Part shown: in pieces, positions 17,401 through 21,096 of the stretch
Position numbering within the stretch: position 1 is the stretch's first letter
Layout: the number at the start of each line of letters is the position of its first letter
NCBI GenBank assembly: GCA_024277285.1
Contig: JAJRVM010000105.1
Coordinates: forward strand, 1-21,096
DNA: 21,096 bases
Direction: 5' to 3'
From: Planctomycetota bacterium
GTDB lineage: Bacteria; Planctomycetota; Planctomycetia; Pirellulales; Pirellulaceae
Position numbers and translations under genes: made by a program
The notes under the pieces: generated by a model
Seen by the model: the letters and a program-made list of their open reading frames with translations, nothing else
Database searches by the model: none
Told to the model about the DNA's origin: nothing

Positions 17401-17928
17401 TTGCACTACTTGCATTTTCGCAGTTTTCCGATCTCGTTGATCGTTTTTTCCGGGATCCCGGTTGCCGCAGCGGGTGGCATGATCACCGTGGCGGTGATGG
17501 GGGTCGACATGAACACGGCGATGTGGGTCGGGTTCATTGCCTTGTTCGGACTGGCCGCGGACGACGGCATCGTCATGGCCACCTATATGCGCGAAGTGTT
17601 GAAACGCCGCACGATTCGCAACGTGGACGATATTCGCAGCGCGATCTACGAAGCCGGCTTGAAGCGTATCCGCCCCTGCACGATGACGACCGTTACCACG
17701 ATCGTCGCCTTGTTGCCGGTGTTGTTGTCGACCGGACGCGGAGCGGATGTCGCGCGGGCGATGGCGTTGCCTGTGTTCGGTGGAATGTTGATCGAGCCCT
17801 TTACGACCTTTATCGTGCCGACGGTCTACAGTGCCTTCTTGGAATTCAAGATGCACGCCGGGTTGTCGGACGAGTTTTGGCCGGAAGAGCCGGAGGAAGA
17901 TCTCGAACAACCGCGTTTGGCAGCGTGA
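14431..17928 (+). CDS. cusA: CusA-like heavy-metal RND pump 2 (1165 residues)
   Basis: This is the second proton-driven pump. The three-methionine site is complete, with nearly E. coli spacing: M668 (FYMPS), M718 (AMIET) and M768 (VMLQSG), 50 and 50 residues apart against 50 and 49 in E. coli. The relay Asp is D408 (GTMVDMGII). The E939 position is Asp (D1044, AADDGIV) and the K984 position is Cys (C1083, RPCTMT), the same changes as in CusA1. The main extra piece is a hydrophobic insert at about 510-568 that could add two spans between TM6 and TM7. A short insert lies at about 620-655. It lacks the large soluble insert found between the second and third methionines of CusA1. The C-terminus is acidic (EEPEEDLEQ). 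Its ATG overlaps the CusB2 stop. Cu(I)/Ag(I) export is inferred from the methionine site. Confidence 0.93.
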   Translation: MIAKIIEFCVRERMLILIASVGVIIYGWQSTKEVPIDAIPNVGENQVIVLTEWMGRSPKDIEDQITYPLSIALQAVPGSKSVRGKSMFGFSFVQVTFGDDIDFYWARSRVAEQLTTVSGALPPGVTPVLAPDATALGQIYYYVLQPPPGMDLAELRSKQDFFIKYSLQSVEGVAEVASIGGYVKQYQIEVDPDQLRYHDIPLSKVIDAVKASNIDVGAKTVESGGMEFIVRGKGFIGSGKTEEETIQQINDTVVMTRRGVPVRVSDLAQVQIGPAFRRGALDFNGQEAVGGVVVMRYGENPRDVIDRVKAKITSLESELGGIKIKGVYDRTLLIDETVSTLSDALGHEILITIAVIVLFLLHVRASIVIAITLPMAVLMSFMAMNLFGVDANIMSLAGIAIAIGTMVDMGIIILENIYGGLADWEGQGAPGGTKRRLEVIRDSAAEVVPAVLTAVTTTIVSFLPVFFLTGRDHRLFAPLAWTKTFALASSLIVAVAVVPMLCRIFLKPARSSRWSSIAAALGFATLSGGLCYFVWGHNIAEWTSLSLPLATVVSALGGMAIGWWMSRERIRPIEDNPVSRFVLWLYAGRLRLALRRKALMLSLPAMILVIGAGAFVGLPTVLRPVEKVASVFGADLNKLPGYVEAKHIFTGLKTDDWIALDEGSWFYMPSLYPAASFSQAMQVLQTQDAMIKEIPEVDCVLGKIGRAESALDPAPAAMIETYVMLKPPEQWREGMTERKIWDEINAVATLPGVTPASPLQPIEGRVVMLQSGIKASMAVRIYGESLDGLGKAAVAVAERLRKHDYVNAGTVNPDVVMGKPYFEFDVNREEAARYGMTTMMVNQVVAAGLGGVDVTTTVEGRERYPIQIRYHRDVRERIDELSRIPVVTHTGEVVPLEQLADVQTTWGPGAINSEDARLVAHVAFSPSGAVGDLETVDAVMKSLRAARIDNEMVFPAGNFEMVPVGSFQNQIEANQRLLWIVPMVVLINLMLHYLHFRSFPISLIVFSGIPVAAAGGMITVAVMGVDMNTAMWVGFIALFGLAADDGIVMATYMREVLKRRTIRNVDDIRSAIYEAGLKRIRPCTMTTVTTIVALLPVLLSTGRGADVARAMALPVFGGMLIEPFTTFIVPTVYSAFLEFKMHAGLSDEFWPEEPEEDLEQPRLAA

Positions 17929-17977
17929 TGTGTTTCATCACCCAGGGTTGCGCGGCGATCGCTGCGCTCCACCCGTT

Positions 17978-18031
17978 GCCCTGGTATAGGAACGTCCCTT
18001 CGGGACTGGAACAAGAAACCGATATGAAACG
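17978..18031 (-). repeat. 54-bp dispersed repeat, copy B (inverted relative to copy at 9035)
   Basis: On the minus strand this matches 9035-9087 with one substitution and one indel. It begins 49 bases after CusA2 ends and contains the hairpin GTCCC-TTC-GGGAC. Similarity extends weakly beyond the core: both copies have a GAGCGCAGCGA run in the flank. Together the pair encloses 8.9 kb. Confidence 0.85.
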
Positions 18032-18067
18032 AAGGGAAAACGGTGTGTAGCTGACCAGTCGTGCCAA

Positions 18068-18088
18068 CCATTGGGACAAGCCCAATGG
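18068..18088. repeat. Perfect 8-bp hairpin upstream of the two-domain TRASH-like protein
   Basis: CCATTGGG (18068-18075) and CCCAATGG (18081-18088) pair perfectly around a 5-base loop, ACAAG. It sits 119 bases before the next start codon and has no T-run. It may be an untranslated-leader structure, a 3' end structure for the CusA2 transcript, or an operator-like dyad; sequence alone cannot decide. Confidence 0.5.
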
Positions 18089-18207
18089 AGAGCGTGTCGT
18101 GGTCAGCGTTTATCGGTGTTTCATCAGCCTTACTTTTTATCGCGGGCCAAGTCCGTGTTGAATTGAATCGTCGTTTTGTTGTCGTCTTTAATCGAGAAGG
18201 AGTCGGT

Positions 18208-18684
18208 ATGAAGAAGTTTAGTAGTTTTGTGGTGGTGGCGTTGGGGGTTGCAGTTTGTCATGTCGCGTACGGTCACGGGCCGGAGCATGATAGCGGTAGC
18301 CCGGCGAAGCGCGACCAGGTCTTGGCCGCCGTGCAGCAGATCTGTCCGGTGTCGGGGAATAAACTTGGCGAGCATGGAACGCCACTCAAGGTCAAAATTG
18401 GCAAGGAAGAGGTTTTTCTTTGTTGCAAAGGTTGCACCAAACGCAAGATCGATCCGAAACATTGGGCGACGATCCATGCGAATTTCGCCAAGGCGCAGGT
18501 GCAGTGTCCGGTGATGGAAGAGAAGCTTCCTAAGAACCCGAAATGGACTGTCGTCAAAGGGCGAATTGTCTACGTTTGTTGCCCTCCTTGCACCAAGAAG
18601 GTTGAAGCGAATCCAGACAAGTACGTGAAGATGGTTGACGCGCTCTATGTCGCGTCGCTCAAGAAGAAGGCGACGGCTCGCTAA
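18208..18684 (+). CDS. Secreted protein with two TRASH-like domains
   Basis: This 158-residue exported protein most likely binds copper or silver in the periplasm (inferred). The signal peptide ends at about 22 (HVAYG), followed by a short His-containing start (HGPEHDSG). Domain 1 (about 44-82) has C46 in CPVSGNKLGEHG and C72, C73 and C76 (CCKGC). Domain 2 (about 98-140) has C100 in CPVMEEKL and C124, C125 and C128 (CCPPC), followed by NPDKYVK. Both domains keep all four cysteines, so the protein could carry two metal ions. The C-terminus is Lys-rich (KKKATAR). GAGAAGGAG (18194-18202) precedes the ATG by five bases and decides the start over an in-frame GTG at 18061. Overall it resembles the protein at 553, which has the same two-domain plan. 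It sits between CusA2 and the channel gene. Confidence 0.87.
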   Translation: MKKFSSFVVVALGVAVCHVAYGHGPEHDSGSPAKRDQVLAAVQQICPVSGNKLGEHGTPLKVKIGKEEVFLCCKGCTKRKIDPKHWATIHANFAKAQVQCPVMEEKLPKNPKWTVVKGRIVYVCCPPCTKKVEANPDKYVKMVDALYVASLKKKATAR

Positions 18685-18738
18685 ATCCGTCAGGTGACGC
18701 GTACCGGAAACGTCATGTGTGGGCGTGGGTGAGAGTGT

Positions 18739-18766
18739 CAAGACGCGCGTCCTGACGCGCGACTTG
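18739..18766. terminator. Long hairpin after the two-domain TRASH-like gene
   Basis: CAAGACGCGCGT (18739-18750) and ACGCGCGACTTG (18755-18766) pair in 11 of 12 positions around a 4-base loop, CCTG, 55 bases after the stop codon. There is no T-run, so it may stabilise the 3' end or act with the terminator further on. Confidence 0.5.
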
Positions 18767-18922
18767 GAGCTGGGCCCGGGCAATTCAGTGTTTTGTGTGG
18801 CGCTGAGTTGTCCGGGTTTTTCGTGTCGTCTCCGTGCATGGAATGGGCGCCATGAACAGCACGTCCGGGAAGGAGGCCGCTTACGAACGCCGACTAGCGC
18901 TGATCACGGTAAGCGCTCCGCT

Positions 18923-18962
18923 CGGGCTCGCCACGACGGCAAATACGACGGGCCCGTTTTTT
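18923..18962 (+). terminator. Intrinsic terminator upstream of cusC
   Basis: CGGGCTCG (18923-18930) pairs with CGGGCCCG (18949-18956) over 8 bp, including one G-T pair, and is followed at once by six T residues (18957-18962). This is the only hairpin in the window with a proper T-run. It suggests that the channel gene has its own transcript, separate from the second pump cluster. Confidence 0.7.
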
Positions 18963-19132
18963 GATCGGGCGGTCTGAAGTGGCCGAACTTGCTGTGTAAT
19001 CGCTACAGATTACCGCGCGATTTCAGTTTGCCGATTTTTTTCTTTCCTGGGCGTAGTCCAGCGATGTCGATTGTGCCGAGAAGAAACATGTGGAGTTGTG
19101 CTCCGTACGTACAGGTAAATAGGAGGCCACGG

Positions 19133-20515
19133 ATGGCCATGCGATATTCGATTTGCTGTTTCTTGACTGCGGCCGTCATCTTGTCCGGTTGCCGAACGGC
19201 CCACGAAATCCGTGATCCTGAGTTCGCTCAGGTTGAACACGCCATACACCAATCATGGTCCAGTGCCGCTCCCGAGGTAGAGGCGGAGGCTCCGGTGTTC
19301 ACGTCTCTGGAAGGCCCGCATGCGGTTGAGGAGTATGTTCAGTTTGCCTTGGAGCAAAACCCGGATATCCAGGCGGCGCGCAAGCGGATCGAGGCGTTGG
19401 CGTATTTGGTCCCTGTCGCAGCCAGCCTGCAAGATCCCACGGTTGGGATGACGTTGTTCCCATCGCCCGTTCAGACGGCGTCTGGACAACAAGATCTCGC
19501 CCTTTCGGCCAGTCAGAAGCTGCCCTGGCGTGGCAAACTGGACGCACGTGCGGAGGTCGCCGAGGCGGAAGTCAACGTGGCGCGAGCCGACTTGGCTACT
19601 GTTGAATTGGTGACCATTCAAGATGTCAAACGAGCCTATTACGAGCTCTATTACATCCAACAAGCAATCGTCGTGACGGAGGCGGAACAGCGGTTGCTCA
19701 GTGAGATTCGCAGTGTGGCCGACACTCGCTATCGAGCTGGCAGGACAAGCCAGCAAGATGTGCTGCGTGCTGATCTCGAAATCTTGAATATCGAGAACAC
19801 CTTGATTCGATTACGCCAACAGCTTGACAGTGGTCAGGCTCGGTTGGCACGCGTGTTACATATTTCCCCACAGACCAAACTGCGCGCCATGATGGAGCTG
19901 CCACCACAGGAAGCGCCCAAGGATCTGGAGTTGCTGCAGCAGCGAGCACTGGCCGCGCGGCCTGAACTGCACTCGCAACTAGCCGCTTTGCGGCGCGAAC
20001 GACAGGCAGTGGAATTGGCACGCCTTAACTATGTGCCCGACTTCACCGTCGGTGCTACTTGGATCGAAGTGGGTAATTCCGGGGTCAGCCCGGTGACGAC
20101 CGGCGAGGATGCCTTCCTGGTTAATCTTGGCTTCAATCTGCCCGTCTATCGCAAACGTCTCGACGCGTCAGTACGCTCGGCCGAAGCGAATGCCGTTTCC
20201 GCCGCGCGAAAGTATGACTCGTTACGCGATCAGACGCTCGAACAGGTCATGGACCTGTTCGCAAAGGCACAAAGCCAAAGCGATCTCGTGCAACTGTTCG
20301 AGCATGATATTCTGCCGAAAGCACAGCAGACTCTGGAAGTATCAAGCCGCGCCTACAACGTTGGCGAAGTCGACTTTCTGCAGCTGATCGATAACTGGCG
20401 GCAAGTGTTGCGATACCAAGTTAGCTATCATCGGCTCAAGGCTTCCTTGCGTCAAACCATGGCCGAACTGGAACGCGTTGTCGGCGGTATGAACGAGATG
20501 CCACTCGGTGGCTGA
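19133..20515 (+). CDS. cusC: CusC/TolC-family outer-membrane efflux channel, lipoprotein
   Basis: This is the outer-membrane channel through which the pump complexes would eject metal. It has 460 residues, the normal family length. The signal peptide ends in a lipobox (AVILSGC, lipidated C20). Two TolC-type repeats follow, about 62-245 and 262-450. The first includes a helix starting EEYVQFALEQNP and the turn SQKLPWRGKLD (127-137). The second includes ARPEL (275-279), the repeat of the beta-strand turn at FNLPVYRKRLDAS (334-346) and the final long helices. AGGAGG at 19121-19126 lies six bases before this ATG, a strong site that decides the start; an ATG two codons later is possible. It is the only channel gene in the window, and a terminator precedes it. 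Use by both CusBA pairs is inferred. Confidence 0.92.
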   Translation: MAMRYSICCFLTAAVILSGCRTAHEIRDPEFAQVEHAIHQSWSSAAPEVEAEAPVFTSLEGPHAVEEYVQFALEQNPDIQAARKRIEALAYLVPVAASLQDPTVGMTLFPSPVQTASGQQDLALSASQKLPWRGKLDARAEVAEAEVNVARADLATVELVTIQDVKRAYYELYYIQQAIVVTEAEQRLLSEIRSVADTRYRAGRTSQQDVLRADLEILNIENTLIRLRQQLDSGQARLARVLHISPQTKLRAMMELPPQEAPKDLELLQQRALAARPELHSQLAALRRERQAVELARLNYVPDFTVGATWIEVGNSGVSPVTTGEDAFLVNLGFNLPVYRKRLDASVRSAEANAVSAARKYDSLRDQTLEQVMDLFAKAQSQSDLVQLFEHDILPKAQQTLEVSSRAYNVGEVDFLQLIDNWRQVLRYQVSYHRLKASLRQTMAELERVVGGMNEMPLGG

Positions 20516-20565
20516 GAGTGGTAACCGCGTCGAACAACTGTTATGGAACAAGAGGGGAGCTGAGG

Positions 20566-20847
20566 ATGAGCTGTGCAAGAAAATTATTCCAGTGGCTTGG
20601 CATGCTGGCGATTGTATGTGCGATGGGATGTGCTTCGGCGTATCACGACTATGAGTGTTCGGTGAGCTGCCAGTACTGTGTGCCGCCACCGCTGCCGTAC
20701 CAGCAATACGACCCAGGCGTTTGCCACGCGCATGCCGCGGCTCCGTATCTGACGGGTACCGCGGGCCTGGTAACGCCAGGTTCGGTCGTTCCAACGCCGG
20801 CCGACGCGATCGGACCGACGCTGGCAACCGAGCCGAAAGCCGAATGA
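20566..20847 (+). CDS. Small Cys-containing lipoprotein
   Basis: The 93-residue product has a signal peptide with lipobox CAMGC (lipidated C22). The mature start is rich in Tyr, Cys and Pro: C31, C35 and C38 (CSVSCQYC), then PPPLPYQQY and C53 with nearby His54 and His56 (CHAH). The rest is low-complexity Pro/Thr/Ala. GAGGGGAG at 20552-20559 supports this ATG over one at 20518. It follows the channel gene by 50 bases, so it is probably in the same transcript. The Cys/His cluster could bind metal. I recognise no named family; association with the channel is by position only. Confidence 0.75.
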   Translation: MSCARKLFQWLGMLAIVCAMGCASAYHDYECSVSCQYCVPPPLPYQQYDPGVCHAHAAAPYLTGTAGLVTPGSVVPTPADAIGPTLATEPKAE

Positions 20848-20912
20848 CCAGCGCTGCCCTCCGGGCCAGAGCCAGGGGCGTGTCACAATGGAAGAAAGCA
20901 TGAAATGAATTC

Positions 20913-20959
20913 GGCCCGGCAGGGCCGGTACAGCCTTTGCCGGTGCCGTAAGGCACCGG
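20913..20959. terminator. Two hairpins after the last gene
   Basis: GGCCC-GGCA-GGGCC (20913-20926) is followed by CCGGTGCC-GTAA-GGCACCGG (20940-20959), a perfect 8-bp stem. They begin 66 bases after the last stop codon. No T-run follows either stem, so they are candidate 3' end structures or a REP-like pair. From 20960 to 21096 I see nothing further. Confidence 0.5.
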
Positions 20960-21096
20960 TGTGGCCTAACCCGGATTATTCACGAGTGTTTCCGATATCC
21001 GTGTAACTATGGAAACTGTAGTGGCTTACGCGCATATTACCCAAAACACCGCGAGCTGGGCAGTGAATCATTCGCGTCTCGGGCGGGAAGCTGGTG

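Larger units (their letters stand above)
18685..19132. other. Intergenic region between TRASH-like gene and cusC, with two hairpins
   Basis: About 450 bases with no gene I can support. It holds a long imperfect hairpin at 18739-18766 and a good intrinsic terminator at 18923-18962, both listed separately. After the terminator, the run 18963-19120 should contain the promoter for the channel gene, but no clear -35/-10 pair is evident. An in-frame extension of the channel gene back to 18989 is open but has no ribosome binding site or signal peptide at that start. Confidence 0.55.

Noticed and set aside
1..21096. tRNA, rRNA, transposase and attachment sites
   Set aside because: None was recognisable on either strand.

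Overview
The window reads as a 21 kb copper/silver export and periplasmic metal-handling island, with every convincing gene on the + strand. The organism is most likely a planctomycete, probably of the Pirellulales type. I infer this from the moderately high GC content, the repeated secreted YHS/TRASH-like domains, the very long CusA and CusB proteins with extra embedded domains, and the hairpin-rich intergenic repeats. No rRNA or protein marker in the window proves the lineage.

Layout. Positions 1-552 hold no gene I can support. A secreted two-domain YHS/TRASH-like protein (553-1053) leads into the first adaptor/pump pair, CusB1 (1279-3969) and CusA1 (4123-8292). A hairpin array follows (8299-8456), then a small lipoprotein with one TRASH-like domain (8639-8959) and a repeat-bearing stretch of about 0.8 kb. 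Next come four secreted or lipidated proteins: a Cys-rich protein (9787-10302), a composite protein with a beta-rich domain, a His-rich segment and a TRASH-like domain (10554-11435), a 46-residue lipoprotein (11523-11663) and a second Cys-rich protein (11776-12183). The second pair, CusB2 (12392-14434) and CusA2 (14431-17928), overlaps by 4 bp. After an inverted copy of a repeat first seen at 9.0 kb there is a secreted protein with two TRASH-like domains (18208-18684), a terminator, the only outer-membrane channel (CusC-type lipoprotein, 19133-20515) and a small Cys-containing lipoprotein (20566-20847).

Working together. Both CusA proteins keep the three methionines that bind Cu(I)/Ag(I) in E. 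coli CusA, so two parallel pumps for soft monovalent metals are likely, probably sharing one channel. No CusF chaperone and no metal-responsive regulator is visible. Instead, a recurring Cys domain (CPV/I, then an LG-S/E-M/H-G-x-P stretch, then CC-x2-C) appears in secreted proteins, in a lipoprotein and fused to the C-terminus of CusB2. CusB1 carries a DUF3347-like C-terminal domain and what look like two further copies of its helical core. My inference is that these domains form a periplasmic metal-capture relay feeding the two pumps.
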